Counted from the first letter of the stretch, positions 1 to 9,544 are shown. The stretch: DNA of 64,000 nt from an uncultured Dermabacter sp. (GCA_947252755.1 CAMXWV010000001.1:310001-374000); one strand, 5' to 3'. A program made the numbers and translations. Notes: a model not told the origin generated them from the letters alone.

Positions 1-1451
1 AAATCAAAGTCAATTCAACCCGCATCGAATCACTCTCCACCCCCGTCCTGGTCCTGCCGGTTCTGGCCGGAGGCAAGGACGGCTCGGTCACTGTTCCGGA
101 CCAGCCGGAGCTGAGCGCGTCGCTCACCGCGATGAAGGCGTCATCCTCCCGCGGCGTCACTGCGCGCGTTCCGGCGCCGGCCGATATCGAAGCGGATTCC
201 CTGCTGGTGGTGGGGCTTGGGGCGGAGAGCCTGGATGAGGTCACCGATGAGCAGCTGCGCCAGGCGTATGGCGCTGCGGCCCGCGCCCTCACCGGCCTGT
301 CATCAGCAGCAATCGCTCTGCCGGGTGCCAGCGCTGCCCGCGTGGCCGCCGCTGCTGAAGGCTTCGCCCTCGGTGCCTACTCGTTCAGCAAGTTCAAGGC
401 GGAGGATGCTGCCAAGAAGGATTCGCCCATTCAGACCGTGGAGGTTGCGGCAGGCGATGCGGATGCCGACGAACTGACAACCGCACTCGAGCGCGTGGAT
501 GTGATCGTGCGGTCTGTTCACCGCATCCGCGATTTCGTCAACACGCCGCCGAACCTGCTCTACCCTGAGGAGTTCGCGGCCCGCGCTGAACAGGCGGCAA
601 AGGATCATGGCGTGAGCGTTGAGATCCTCGATGTCGACCAGCTTGTGGAGGGCGGCTACGGCGGCATCGTCGGCGTAGGCCAGGGATCCACCCGCACCCC
701 GCGCCTGGTCACCCTCACATACACGCCGAAGCAGGCGGACAAGCATGTGGCGATCGTGGGCAAGGGCATCACCTTCGACACCGGCGGCATCTCCATCAAG
801 CCGGCTCAGGGCATGGATGAGATGACCAGTGATATGGCCGGCGCTGCCACCACCCTGTCAGCCGTTCTCGCAGCTGCTGAGCTGAATCTGCCGGTCACAG
901 TCACCGGGTTCCTTGCGCTCGCTGAGAACATGCCCGGCGGCAACGCCCAGCGCCCGGGTGATGTGGTCACCATGCGCAACGGCACCACCGTGGAGGTGCT
1001 GAACACGGACGCTGAAGGCCGCATGGTCATGGCCGACGCGCTGGTGGACGCCGCTGCTCTCAAGCCTGACCTGATCATCGATATCGCCACCCTCACCGGC
1101 GCGGCCATCGTGGCGCTCGGCCAGCGCACCGCGGCGGTCATGGGCACCGACGAGGCACGCGATGAGGTGTTTGCCGCCTCGCAGAGCGCCGGTGAGGCGT
1201 TCTGGCCACTGCCCTTCCCGGAGGAGCTGCGCGAGACGCTCAATGGCCGCGTGGCTGATCTGGCGAACATCGGCGATCGCTGGGGCGGCAGCCTCAGCGC
1301 AGGCATCTTCCTCAAAGAGTTCACCGACTCCCTGCCGTGGGCTCACCTGGACATCGCCGGCCCCGCCTTTGCGCAGAAGCCGCACGGGTACACCACCCGC
1401 GGCGGCACCGGAATGGGCCTGCGCACCCTGCTCGCGGTGCTCGAGGGCTGA
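1..1451 (+). CDS. pepA: Leucyl aminopeptidase (M17 family), 5' end outside window
   Basis: Cytosolic di-metal aminopeptidase that removes N-terminal residues in peptide turnover. The reading frame is open from base 3, so the start codon lies just upstream of the window. The 483 visible codons nearly fill the family's usual length of about 490-500. The C-terminal catalytic domain has the metal/lysine motif GKGITFDTGGISIKP and the M17 signature NTDAEGRMVMADAL, both close to the family consensus. The N-terminal part is alanine-rich and weakly conserved, as is usual. It is followed after about 250 bp by lpdA in the same direction, a common micrococcal order. The assignment is firm; only the start is unknown. 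Confidence 0.95.
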   Translation, partial: IKVNSTRIESLSTPVLVLPVLAGGKDGSVTVPDQPELSASLTAMKASSSRGVTARVPAPADIEADSLLVVGLGAESLDEVTDEQLRQAYGAAARALTGLSSAAIALPGASAARVAAAAEGFALGAYSFSKFKAEDAAKKDSPIQTVEVAAGDADADELTTALERVDVIVRSVHRIRDFVNTPPNLLYPEEFAARAEQAAKDHGVSVEILDVDQLVEGGYGGIVGVGQGSTRTPRLVTLTYTPKQADKHVAIVGKGITFDTGGISIKPAQGMDEMTSDMAGAATTLSAVLAAAELNLPVTVTGFLALAENMPGGNAQRPGDVVTMRNGTTVEVLNTDAEGRMVMADALVDAAALKPDLIIDIATLTGAAIVALGQRTAAVMGTDEARDEVFAASQSAGEAFWPLPFPEELRETLNGRVADLANIGDRWGGSLSAGIFLKEFTDSLPWAHLDIAGPAFAQKPHGYTTRGGTGMGLRTLLAVLEG

Positions 1452-1699
1452 TCCGCTCAGCTGCCAGCGTTCGGGCGCGCTCAACGGTTCACCACCGGGG
1501 GCGCACCCGAATGCGTCTGCGCCCCTCGCCGTGAGGTGGCGTACACCCGGCGGGGTCCCGCGTCGAGCTGGACATCGGCCCCAGCGGAGTGCAATAGCAT
1601 GGATGCCAAAGTGCGGCGGAATCCCGCCGCCACGCCTTCCGCTGTCCGACACGCTCGGCTCTGCGGCGGCACTGGACTGAGAGAGTTAGGGAGCTCTAC

Positions 1700-3103
1700 G
1701 TGGCAGACACCTCTGATCAGAAGTTCGACATCGTCATCATCGGCGGCGGCAGCGGCGGCTACTCAGCCGCAATCCGAGCATCGCAGCTCGGCAAGACCGT
1801 GGCGCTCATCGAAAAGGACAAACTGGGCGGCACCTGCCTGCACCGCGGCTGCGTCCCCACCAAGGCGCTGCTGCACGTGGGCGAAATGGCGGAAGCACCG
1901 GCGGAGTCCAAGTCGCTGGGTCTGGACATGACCCTCAACAGCATCGACGTGCAGAAGATGCTCGGCTTCAAGGACCGCATCGTCGGTCGCCTGTACAAGG
2001 GCCTGCAGGGCCTGATCAAAGCCGGCACTGTGGAATACGTGGAGGGCTTTGGCCGGCTGACCGGTCCGAACACGGTGGAGGTGACCTCAGAGGGCGGCAC
2101 CCGCACTCTGACGGGTGAGAACATCGTGCTCGCCTCCGGCTCTGTCTCCAAGACCCTGCCGGGCTTGGAGATCGGCGGCCGCATCATCGACTCGGAGATG
2201 GCGCTGCAGCTGCCCGAGGTGCCGAAGAACCCGATCATCCTGGGCGGCGGCGTGATCGGCGTGGAGTTCGCGTCGGTCTGGAAGTCCCTGGGCGCCGAGA
2301 GCGTCACCATCGTGGAAGGCCTGCCGAACCTGGTGGCCAATGAGGACGCCGCAATCTCCAAGGCGCTTGAGCGCGCTTTCAAGAAGCGCAAGATCAGCTA
2401 CTCCCTCGGCATCTTCTTCGAGAAGGCGGAGCAGACCGCTGACGGTGTGAAGGTCACGCTGCAGGACGGCACCGAGTTCGACGGCGACTACCTGCTGGTG
2501 GCCGTGGGCCGCGGTCCGAACACCAAGGACATGGGCTACGAAGAGCAGGGCATCGAGATGGATCGCGGCTTCGTGCTGGCGAACAAGGAAACCCTGGAGA
2601 CCAACGTCAAGGGCATCTACGCCGTGGGTGACATCGTGCCGGGCCTGCAGCTCGCACACCGGGGCTTCCAGCAGGGCATCTTCGTGGCTGAGCAGATCGC
2701 CGGACTGAACCCCGCACCGATCATCGAGCAGAACATTCCGCGCGTGACCTACTGCGAGCCGAACATCGGCTCCGTGGGTCTCACTGAGAAGCAGGCTGCT
2801 GAGGCGTACGGCGAGGACGGCATCGCCGTGTACGAGTACAACCTGGGCGGCAACGGCAAGTCCCAGATCCTGGCAACCCAGGGCTTCGTGAAGCTGGTTC
2901 GCCAGAAGGACGGCCCGATCGTGGGCGTGCACTTCCTGGGCGCTCGCATGAGCGAGCAGATCGGCGAGGCCCAGCTCATTGTGAACTGGGAGGCCATGCC
3001 GGAGGATGTGGCATCCCTGATCCACGCCCACCCCAGCCAGAACGAAGCGATGGGTGAAGCTGCGCTGGCGCTGGCCGGCAAACCGCTGCACTCACACGCC
3101 TGA
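1700..3103 (+). CDS. lpdA: Dihydrolipoyl dehydrogenase (E3)
   Basis: FAD flavoprotein that reoxidises dihydrolipoamide on E2 with NAD+. It serves the pyruvate and 2-oxoglutarate dehydrogenase complexes. Near the N-terminus are the FAD-binding GGGSGGYSAAI motif and the redox-active disulfide GGTCLHRGCVPTK. An NAD-binding GGGVIGVEFA motif lies mid-protein, and the C-terminal dimerisation domain has the catalytic HAHPSQNEAM. The 467-residue length is normal. The GTG start follows an AGGGAG Shine-Dalgarno. The next gene, E2, starts 31 bp downstream, so the two are probably cotranscribed. Confidence 0.96.
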   Translation: MADTSDQKFDIVIIGGGSGGYSAAIRASQLGKTVALIEKDKLGGTCLHRGCVPTKALLHVGEMAEAPAESKSLGLDMTLNSIDVQKMLGFKDRIVGRLYKGLQGLIKAGTVEYVEGFGRLTGPNTVEVTSEGGTRTLTGENIVLASGSVSKTLPGLEIGGRIIDSEMALQLPEVPKNPIILGGGVIGVEFASVWKSLGAESVTIVEGLPNLVANEDAAISKALERAFKKRKISYSLGIFFEKAEQTADGVKVTLQDGTEFDGDYLLVAVGRGPNTKDMGYEEQGIEMDRGFVLANKETLETNVKGIYAVGDIVPGLQLAHRGFQQGIFVAEQIAGLNPAPIIEQNIPRVTYCEPNIGSVGLTEKQAAEAYGEDGIAVYEYNLGGNGKSQILATQGFVKLVRQKDGPIVGVHFLGARMSEQIGEAQLIVNWEAMPEDVASLIHAHPSQNEAMGEAALALAGKPLHSHA

Positions 3104-3134
3104 CCAGAATCCCTGGAGAGGAAGAGCTGTCCCC

Positions 3135-4952
3135 ATGTCTGAAACCGTCACCATGCCCGCGCTCGGTGAATCCGTCACAGAAGGCACCGTGTCCCGCTGG
3201 CTCAAAGAGGTTGGCGACCGCATCGAAGTGGATGAACCCCTGCTCGAGGTGTCAACTGACAAGGTTGACACCGAGATCCCGTCGCCCTACGCGGGCGTGC
3301 TCGAAGAGATCCTCGTGCAGGAGGATGAGGATGCTGAAGTCGGCGCCGCGCTTGCGGTGATCGGTGACGGCTCCGGTGCCCAGCAGAGCTCGTCCGCCTC
3401 GGAGGACTCGGCTGCTGAAGCTTCGGCAGCTGACCAGTCCGCTGCTGAGGAGCCGGCTGCCCAGGAGGCATCCGCCTCAGAATCGGCCGCATCGGAGACG
3501 GCTCAGCAGTCCGCTTCGGCACAGTCTGAGCCGGCAGCTGCTGGGGCCGGCCAAGAGGTCACCATGCCCGCGCTCGGAGAGTCCGTGACAGAAGGCACCG
3601 TGTCCCGCTGGCTCAAGGAGATCGGCGACCACGTGGAGGCTGATGAGCCGCTGCTCGAAGTCTCCACGGACAAGGTGGACACTGAGATTCCCTCACCGTT
3701 TGCCGGCACCCTGCAGCAGATCCTGGTCCAAGAGGACGAGGAAGCCGAGGTGGGTGCTGTGCTGGCACTGATCGGCGACGGCACCACCGCCCCGGCCGAA
3801 TCCGCACCGGCCCAGGCAGCGCCCGCATCGAAGGCCGAGGATGAGGCCGCATCGGGCACAGCCGGCAAGGCCGAGACCGCTCCTGCAGCGTCCGCTCCGG
3901 CTGCTGCTCAGGGTGAGCGCGCTGAAGAGCCGACCGATCAGAAGAAGGCCGAGTCCGGCGCCCAGTCCAGCGGTCCTGCCCGTGCTGAAGCGTCCGTGTC
4001 CGGCTCTGGCCGGTCCGCTGCGTACGTCACTCCGATTGTGCGCAAGCTCGCCCAGCAGCATGGTGTGGACCTCGGTTCGGTCACCGGGACCGGGGTGGGC
4101 GGCCGCATCCGCAAACAGGATGTGGAGAACGCGATCCAGGCGAAGCAGAAGCAGGAAGCGGCCCCGGCCGCGGCACCGTCCCAGCCCGCTGACAAGCCGG
4201 CTTCGTCGACGCCTGCCGCTGCTGAGGTGTCCCCGCTGCGCGGCACCGAAGAGAAGATGACCCGTCTGCGCAAGATCGTGGCGGAGCGCATGGTGGAGTC
4301 CCTGCAGACTCAGGCTCAGCTCACCACCGCGGTTGAAGTGGATATGACTCGGGTGGCGAAGCTGCGCGCCGCGGCGAAGGACCAGTTCCTTGCCCGTGAG
4401 GGTGCGAAGCTGACCTTCCTGCCGTTCATCATGCAGGCTGCGGTGGAGGCGCTGAAGGCGAATCCGAAGCTCAATGCCGAAATTCAGGGCGATGTGGTCA
4501 AGTACCACGGCCAGGAGAACATCGGCATGGCCGCAGATACCGAACGCGGACTCGTGGTGCCGGTCATCAAGAACGCCGGTGACCTGAACCTGGCGGGCCT
4601 GGCGCGTCAGATCGGCGAGCTGGGCGGCAAAGCCAAGTCCAATAAGCTCGGCCCGGATGACCTTCAGGGCGCCACGTTCACGATCACGAACACCGGCTCC
4701 GGCGGGGCACTGTTCGACACTCCGATCGTGCCGAATCCGCAGGTGGGCATCCTTGGCTGCGGAACCATCGTGAAGCGTCCGGCAGTGGTGCAGAACGCGG
4801 AGGGCGATGACAGCATCGCCATCCGCTCGATGATGTACCTGTTCCTCTCCTACGACCACCGCCTGGTGGACGGTGCCGACGCGGCACGCTTCCTCACCAC
4901 CATGAAGAAGCGCCTGGAGGACGGTGCCTTCGAAGGCGATCTGGGCCTCTGA
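3135..4952 (+). CDS. sucB: Dihydrolipoamide acyltransferase (E2), two lipoyl domains
   Basis: Core E2 subunit that moves acyl groups to CoA in a 2-oxo acid dehydrogenase complex. There are two tandem biotinyl/lipoyl domains, about residues 3-78 and 140-215, each with the lipoylated Lys in STDKVDTE. They are joined by Ala/Glu/Ser-rich flexible linkers. A peripheral-subunit-binding domain follows at about residues 295-335 (VTPIVRKLA, TGVGGRI). The catalytic domain ends in the active-site motif SYDHRLVDGADAARF. The ATG at 3135 was chosen because the protein then starts directly at the lipoyl fold; a longer upstream reading overlaps lpdA. In actinobacteria this gene is usually annotated sucB but often serves as pyruvate dehydrogenase E2. 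AceE is encoded at 47976 and the lipoyl-making genes are just downstream. Confidence 0.93.
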   Translation: MSETVTMPALGESVTEGTVSRWLKEVGDRIEVDEPLLEVSTDKVDTEIPSPYAGVLEEILVQEDEDAEVGAALAVIGDGSGAQQSSSASEDSAAEASAADQSAAEEPAAQEASASESAASETAQQSASAQSEPAAAGAGQEVTMPALGESVTEGTVSRWLKEIGDHVEADEPLLEVSTDKVDTEIPSPFAGTLQQILVQEDEEAEVGAVLALIGDGTTAPAESAPAQAAPASKAEDEAASGTAGKAETAPAASAPAAAQGERAEEPTDQKKAESGAQSSGPARAEASVSGSGRSAAYVTPIVRKLAQQHGVDLGSVTGTGVGGRIRKQDVENAIQAKQKQEAAPAAAPSQPADKPASSTPAAAEVSPLRGTEEKMTRLRKIVAERMVESLQTQAQLTTAVEVDMTRVAKLRAAAKDQFLAREGAKLTFLPFIMQAAVEALKANPKLNAEIQGDVVKYHGQENIGMAADTERGLVVPVIKNAGDLNLAGLARQIGELGGKAKSNKLGPDDLQGATFTITNTGSGGALFDTPIVPNPQVGILGCGTIVKRPAVVQNAEGDDSIAIRSMMYLFLSYDHRLVDGADAARFLTTMKKRLEDGAFEGDLGL

Positions 4953-5005
4953 GCACCAAGCAGAACTCTAAGCAGCCAGAAGAATCCTGAGCAGCCAGAG
5001 GAGCT

Positions 5006-5044
5006 GAGAAGGGCGGCGCCGGTCTCACCGGTGCCGCCCTTCTC
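5006..5044. terminator. Bidirectional hairpin terminator
   Basis: A 17-bp inverted repeat with one G:U pair and a 5-nt loop (arms 5006-5022 and 5028-5044) lies between the converging ends of the E2 gene (+) and the membrane protein gene (-). It has the position and strength of a shared intrinsic terminator, although the T-tract is weak. Confidence 0.75.
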
Positions 5045-5072
5045 ATCTGTCTGCATCATCTGCCCCGCTGCA

Positions 5073-6314
5073 TCATTCGCGCCTTACCTCACTCACCCGC
5101 CAGCCGTCATCACTGCGGGTGAGCGTGATCAGAACGGTGCGTTTGGCGGTGGCCGGCGTCGTCTGCTCCCCCTGTTCCAGGCCGGAGATCGTCATCGGCG
5201 ATTCGCTGATCACCGCCCGCAGCCGCGCCGTAGCTCCATCTGACTCCAGCACCTGGGCCTCATGCACGGTGGTCACTCCCCCGCTCACCGTGAGTCCGTC
5301 AAGCCGCTGACGAAGCGCGGCATCTTCACTCCACGCCTCGGTGCCCTGCGCGGCGGCGAGGTTCTGCTCGCCCACGCCGATCAGATAGTCACGCCGCAGA
5401 TCAGCAAGCGCTGTCAGCACCTCGGCGCCGTCATCACCTGCTGCGAGATCAGCCTGCCGCACCTCGGAGGTAGGGTCCTTCTCCGCCGCTGCTGAACCGG
5501 GTGAATCCGGTGTGGCGATCAGCAGCATCGGGTGGCTGATCGCCGTCCCATCACCATCGGTGCTCGCTTCCTGCTCCGATCCTGCTGACGCGACTTCGGC
5601 TGCCTGCTGGGCGCTGTCATCGGCGTGTGCGGCGCGGTCGTTCCCGCCGATCAGGATCATGCCGCCGCCCACGATCACCACTGCGGCAGCCACAGCCCCG
5701 GCAGCGATCACCCACGGTTTGCGCGATCGCGGTGGAACCGTGGTTTCGATCAGTGCGGAGCGCTGGCGCTGCACGTGAGAGACCCGCCTGGCCGGCGTGT
5801 TGCCGATGGCCGCGCTGATCCAGCGCGCGTCGGCCTGCTGCGCGGCGAAGGTGGCCGGACGCAGACCGCTGAAATCTGTGACCACCACGGAAGAGTCCGA
5901 ACGCATGCCGATCGCGGCCGGAGAGCGCAATCCGAGCGCCAGCTCTTTGGCGTTCAACGCCTCGCACAGCTGGTCCAGGTCCGCCCGAGCCGACGCGGCC
6001 AGCGCCCCTTCCCCAGTGCTGCTTTCGGTGCGAGCTGCCTCGCTGACCCGGCGACCCCGTGCCGGCTGCACGGAGCGAGCGGCTTCGATCGTGTACTGCC
6101 AGGGACGGGAGGCGATCAGACGCGGCGCTGCACGCACGCCGTCCTCGTTCAGTTGTCGCAGCAGCCGCACTTCCCGCGCCACCCGCGGCAGCGCGCGCAG
6201 TGACCGTGCCCGCACGGTGAGAACGTCATCACCCATCTCGTTGAGCGACTCCCAGGTCTGCCGGCCCTCGCGGTCATCCCGCTGCGCGATGAGCCTGATC
6301 GTGTGCTGTGCCAT
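5073..6314 (-). CDS. Single-pass membrane protein, kinase-like N-terminus
   Basis: Hypothetical protein of 413 residues, not assigned to a named family. The cytosolic N-terminal half (about 200 residues) has sparse hints of a degenerate protein-kinase fold, for instance VVVTDFSGLRP in the place of a DFG segment. It has no recognisable HRD or glycine loop. One strong transmembrane helix follows at about residues 218-240, then a Ser/Ala/Asp-rich extracytoplasmic linker. The C-terminal domain of about 110 residues is alpha/beta and resembles NTF2/Mce-associated folds. The ATG at 6314 was chosen because the upstream extension would overlap the lipB promoter region. The gene diverges from lipB. 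The pseudokinase idea is inference. Confidence 0.6.
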   Translation of the reverse strand: MAQHTIRLIAQRDDREGRQTWESLNEMGDDVLTVRARSLRALPRVAREVRLLRQLNEDGVRAAPRLIASRPWQYTIEAARSVQPARGRRVSEAARTESSTGEGALAASARADLDQLCEALNAKELALGLRSPAAIGMRSDSSVVVTDFSGLRPATFAAQQADARWISAAIGNTPARRVSHVQRQRSALIETTVPPRSRKPWVIAAGAVAAAVVIVGGGMILIGGNDRAAHADDSAQQAAEVASAGSEQEASTDGDGTAISHPMLLIATPDSPGSAAAEKDPTSEVRQADLAAGDDGAEVLTALADLRRDYLIGVGEQNLAAAQGTEAWSEDAALRQRLDGLTVSGGVTTVHEAQVLESDGATARLRAVISESPMTISGLEQGEQTTPATAKRTVLITLTRSDDGWRVSEVRRE

Positions 6315-6408
6315 ACCCACAGTCCACCGTGGGCCTGACAATTTAGCCAGCAGCGAGATCGGATTGTGGATAACCCGGTGCGCGCCCCCAACCCGTAGAG
6401 TAGAGGGC

Positions 6409-7098
6409 GTGCTTGACATCATTCGCGTGGGCTTCGCCAAGGACTCCGGCATCCAGGACACCCATGAGCAGTGGGGCCTGCCCCCGGGACCCGTCGACTA
6501 CCAGGCCGCCTGGGATCTGCAGCGGCGCATCCACGCCGAGGTGGTGGCCGGTGAGCGGCCGAACACTCTGCTGCTGCTGGAGCACCAGGCCGTCTACACC
6601 GCCGGCAAGCGAACAACGGATGCGGAACGGCCCCGAGATGGGGCGCCGGTGGTTGATGTGGACCGCGGCGGCAAGATCACCTGGCACGGTCCCGAGCAGC
6701 TGGTGGGCTACCCGATCATGAAGCTGCCGCCGCCGATTGACGTGGTCGGCTTTGTGCGCGGCATTGAGCAGGCGATCATGGCGGTCTGTGCCGAACAGGG
6801 CGTGCAGACCGCTCCGATCGAGGGCCGCTCCGGTGTGTGGGTGATGGATCCGCTCGGCATGGACCGGAAGGTGTGTGCGATCGGCCTGCGGGTGTCCAAG
6901 CGCGCCACCATGCACGGATTCGCCCTGAACTGTGCTAATGACCTCTCCTGGTCCCATAACGTGATCCCCTGCGGAATCGATGATGCCGGCGTCACCAGTC
7001 TGAGCGTGGAGGCGCGCCGCACGATCCGCCCGGCGGACGTCATCGACTCCGTGGAGCGGCACATGCGCGAACTGGCAGCCCAGAAGGCGCTGGACTGA
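6409..7098 (+). CDS. lipB: Lipoyl(octanoyl) transferase
   Basis: Transfers octanoate from acyl carrier protein to the lipoyl domains of E2 and H proteins, the first step of endogenous lipoylation. The family core RGGKITWHGPEQ is present, as are the catalytic-Lys segment (KVCAIGLRV) and the catalytic-Cys segment (VIPCGI). The GTG at 6409 was chosen because it gives 229 residues, normal for LipB; the frame is open further upstream but lies under the divergent gene. LipA follows 85 bp downstream in the same direction. The lpdA and E2 genes a few kb upstream are its functional partners. Confidence 0.95.
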   Translation: MLDIIRVGFAKDSGIQDTHEQWGLPPGPVDYQAAWDLQRRIHAEVVAGERPNTLLLLEHQAVYTAGKRTTDAERPRDGAPVVDVDRGGKITWHGPEQLVGYPIMKLPPPIDVVGFVRGIEQAIMAVCAEQGVQTAPIEGRSGVWVMDPLGMDRKVCAIGLRVSKRATMHGFALNCANDLSWSHNVIPCGIDDAGVTSLSVEARRTIRPADVIDSVERHMRELAAQKALD

Positions 7099-7117
7099 CC
7101 AGGCGTTCGTTACATCA

Positions 7118-7141
7118 CCCGGGGCCTGGGATTGCCCCGGG
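7118..7141 (+). terminator. GC-rich hairpin between lipB and lipA
   Basis: Perfect 8-bp inverted repeat CCCGGGGC/GCCCCGGG with an 8-nt loop in the lipB-lipA gap. There is no T-tract, so it could be a weak terminator, an attenuator, or an mRNA-stabilising stem in an otherwise cotranscribed pair. Confidence 0.4.
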
Positions 7142-7183
7142 GCGTCGATACACTGAAGCAAACCACCTAGAGGAGGCGTTGGC

Positions 7184-8269
7184 GTGACTGTCGCATCCGA
7201 GGGTCGCAAGCTGCTGCGCATCGAAGCGCGCAATGCTGAGACCCCCATTGAGCGCAAGCCGAGCTGGATCAAAACCACTGCAACGATGGGCCCCGAATAT
7301 TCGGAGATGAAGAAGCGGGTCCACGGGCAGGGCCTGCACACCGTGTGCGAAGAAGCGGGCTGCCCGAACATCTTCGAATGCTGGGAGGACCGCGAAGCAA
7401 CCTTCCTCATCGGCGGTGACACCTGCACCCGTCGCTGCGACTTCTGCGATATCAAAACCGGCAAGCCGCTCCCGGTGGATCCCGCTGAGCCGTTCAAGGT
7501 GGCAATGCAGGTGAAGGACATGGGCCTGCGCTACTCCACCATCACCGGCGTGGCCCGCGACGACCTGCCGGACGGCGCCGCCTGGCTGTTCGCCGAAACC
7601 TGCAAGCAGATCCACAAGCTCAACCCGGGAACCGGCGTGGAGCTGCTCATCGATGACATCCGGGGAGACGCAAACGCACTGGAGCAGGTGTTCGAGGCCG
7701 GTCCGCAGGTGTTCGCCCACAATCTGGAGACTGTTCCGCGCATCTTCAAACAGATCCGCCCCGCCTTCCGCTATGACCGCAGCCTTGATGTGATCCGTCA
7801 GGGCAAGGACGCCGGCATGATCACCAAGTCCAACCTGATCCTCGGCATGGGTGAGACCACTGACGAAGTGATCGAGTCGATGAAGGAGCTGAAGGACGCC
7901 GGCACGGACATTCTCACGATCACGCAGTACCTGCGCCCGTCAAAGCTGCACCACCCGATCGACCGGTGGGTGAAGCCGATGGAGTTCGTTGAGCTGTCCA
8001 AACAGGCCTACGAGATCGGCTTCCTCTCCGTGATGGCCGGTCCGATGGTCCGCTCCTCCTATCGTGCGGGCCGCCTGTGGGCCGAGGCGATGAAGAAGCT
8101 GGGCCGGGAGATCCCGGAGAACCTCAAGCATCTGGACTCGTCCACGCCTGCCACGCAGGAGGCTGAGGCTGTGGTGGAGCGGATGAAGGAGCGCGAGCGT
8201 CGCCACGCGGAGCTGGAGGCTCGCCGTGCTGCGCGTCGTGAAGAGAAGACGGCGTCAGCCGCTGGCTGA
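7184..8269 (+). CDS. lipA: Lipoyl synthase (radical SAM)
   Basis: Radical SAM enzyme that inserts two sulfurs into protein-bound octanoate to make lipoate. Both iron-sulfur motifs are visible: the auxiliary-cluster cysteines in CEEAGCPNIFEC and the radical-SAM CTRRCDFC. The C-terminal RSSYRAG supplies the auxiliary-cluster serine. At 361 residues it is slightly long, with a charged helical tail rich in Glu/Arg. The GTG start follows a strong AGGAGG Shine-Dalgarno. It acts after LipB on the E2 encoded upstream. A DUF4191 gene follows after 18 bp. Confidence 0.97.
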   Translation: MTVASEGRKLLRIEARNAETPIERKPSWIKTTATMGPEYSEMKKRVHGQGLHTVCEEAGCPNIFECWEDREATFLIGGDTCTRRCDFCDIKTGKPLPVDPAEPFKVAMQVKDMGLRYSTITGVARDDLPDGAAWLFAETCKQIHKLNPGTGVELLIDDIRGDANALEQVFEAGPQVFAHNLETVPRIFKQIRPAFRYDRSLDVIRQGKDAGMITKSNLILGMGETTDEVIESMKELKDAGTDILTITQYLRPSKLHHPIDRWVKPMEFVELSKQAYEIGFLSVMAGPMVRSSYRAGRLWAEAMKKLGREIPENLKHLDSSTPATQEAEAVVERMKERERRHAELEARRAARREEKTASAAG

Positions 8270-8287
8270 ACCGAGCGAGAAGAAGAG

Positions 8288-8998
8288 ATGGCGAAGAAGC
8301 AGACTGACCCCAAGGCGCCGAAGCGGCCTGGCCGCATCAAGCAGATGTACCAGGCCTACCAGCAGACCCAGCGCGAGGACCCCACCACTCTGCCGTGGAT
8401 GATCGGCGCCCTGGTGGCCTCGATCGCGCTGTTCACACTGCTGATGTGGCTGATCTTCAAGGCGCCGCTGTACGGCGCATTCATCGGCCTGCTGATCGGT
8501 GTGCTGGCAGCGATGTTCATCCTGGGCCGTCGCGCTGAGCGAGCCGCCTACGCGAAGATCGAAGGCCAGCCCGGTGCAGCGCTTGCAGCCATGCAGTCGA
8601 TCCGCCGCGGGTGGAACGTGGAGCGGGAGCCGGCAGCGATGGATCCTCGCTCCCAGGCGATGCTGTTCCGTGCCTCGGGCCGCTCGGGCATCGCCCTGGT
8701 GACGGAGAATACCGGTGGCCCCGGCCGCAAGCTGATGCAGAAGGAGTCGCAGCGCTTGGAGCGTCTGTTCCCCGGTGTGCCGATCCACCAGATCCTGGTG
8801 GGCCGCGGTGAGGGGCAGACTCCGCTGCCGAAGCTGGCCGCTGATATGCAGCGCATGAAGCGGACGCTCACCCGGGATGAGGCCGGTGAGGTGACGCGGC
8901 TCCTGCTGGCGATGCCGAACCCGATCCGCCAGGCGATCCCAAAGGGCATGGATCCGATGCGAGCCCGTCCGAACCGCAAGGCGATGCGGGGCCGCTGA
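8288..8998 (+). CDS. DUF4191 membrane protein
   Basis: Actinobacterial family of unknown function, 236 residues, usually found next to lipA. A Lys-rich N-terminus is followed by two adjacent transmembrane helices at about residues 38-58 and 62-82. A cytosolic domain rich in Arg/Lys and Gly follows. It lies 18 bp after lipA and is probably in the same transcript. The conserved position suggests a link with lipoylation or membrane physiology, but that is only association. Confidence 0.85.
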   Translation: MAKKQTDPKAPKRPGRIKQMYQAYQQTQREDPTTLPWMIGALVASIALFTLLMWLIFKAPLYGAFIGLLIGVLAAMFILGRRAERAAYAKIEGQPGAALAAMQSIRRGWNVEREPAAMDPRSQAMLFRASGRSGIALVTENTGGPGRKLMQKESQRLERLFPGVPIHQILVGRGEGQTPLPKLAADMQRMKRTLTRDEAGEVTRLLLAMPNPIRQAIPKGMDPMRARPNRKAMRGR

Positions 8999-9051
8999 TC
9001 GCACCGGACTCCGCGTAGAGCGTCTTGTTCGCGCTCTGACCGCAGCTTGCT

Positions 9052-9085
9052 GACGCCGTCGTTGCCTACGGGCAGCGGCGGCGTC
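9052..9085. terminator. Bidirectional terminator with UACG tetraloop
   Basis: A 15-bp stem (two G:U pairs) closed by a TACG tetraloop, arms 9052-9066 and 9071-9085. It sits between the converging DUF4191 (+) and RDD (-) genes. A UNCG-type loop adds stability. The placement fits a shared terminator. Confidence 0.8.
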
Positions 9086-9097
9086 TGCGTTCAGGCG

Positions 9098-9544
9098 TCA
9101 CTGCTGGGCGCCCGACCGGACCACGGACACACCGGCCGCCATGTCATGGCCGAGCTGCCGATCGCTGTTGGAGATCACCACGGGGATCAGCAGCATCATC
9201 ATGAGCGAGCGGATCAGCGCGCGCAGCACCATCGGTGAGCGGCCCTTGACCGGCAGCACCCGCAGGCCGAGCAGCAGCTGACCAACCGTTGCACCGAACA
9301 GTGTGAGCATCACCACGTTGATCGCCAGGAAGATGATGGTGGTGCCCCACTGGGAGCCGTTCAGCAGCAGCCAGTTGCCTGCGGCGGCGATCGACGCATC
9401 CACGAGCATGCTGAGGATGCGCCGACTGATCGGCGCGGGCGATCCTGGGCCGTCCGCAGGCAGCCCGAAGCGCGCACCGGGCCGGTACCCCTCGGGAGCG
9501 GTGGGGCCGCTGAGCCAGCCGCCCAGATCTTTTCTCTCGATCAC
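9098..9544 (-). CDS. RDD family membrane protein
   Basis: Integral membrane protein of 148 residues with an RDD domain. The opening region has ISRRILSMLVDASI, with the Arg and Asp that name the family. Three hydrophobic segments follow. The GTG at 9544 was preferred because homologues typically begin with a short V-x-R-x-D-L-G-x-W-L-x-G-P leader; an upstream start would add a short unconserved extension. RDD proteins commonly neighbour glnA in actinobacteria, as here, where glnA1 diverges about 120 bp away. The function is unknown; ion transport or a membrane accessory role has been suggested for some members. Confidence 0.85.
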   Translation of the reverse strand: MIERKDLGGWLSGPTAPEGYRPGARFGLPADGPGSPAPISRRILSMLVDASIAAAGNWLLLNGSQWGTTIIFLAINVVMLTLFGATVGQLLLGLRVLPVKGRSPMVLRALIRSLMMMLLIPVVISNSDRQLGHDMAAGVSVVRSGAQQ

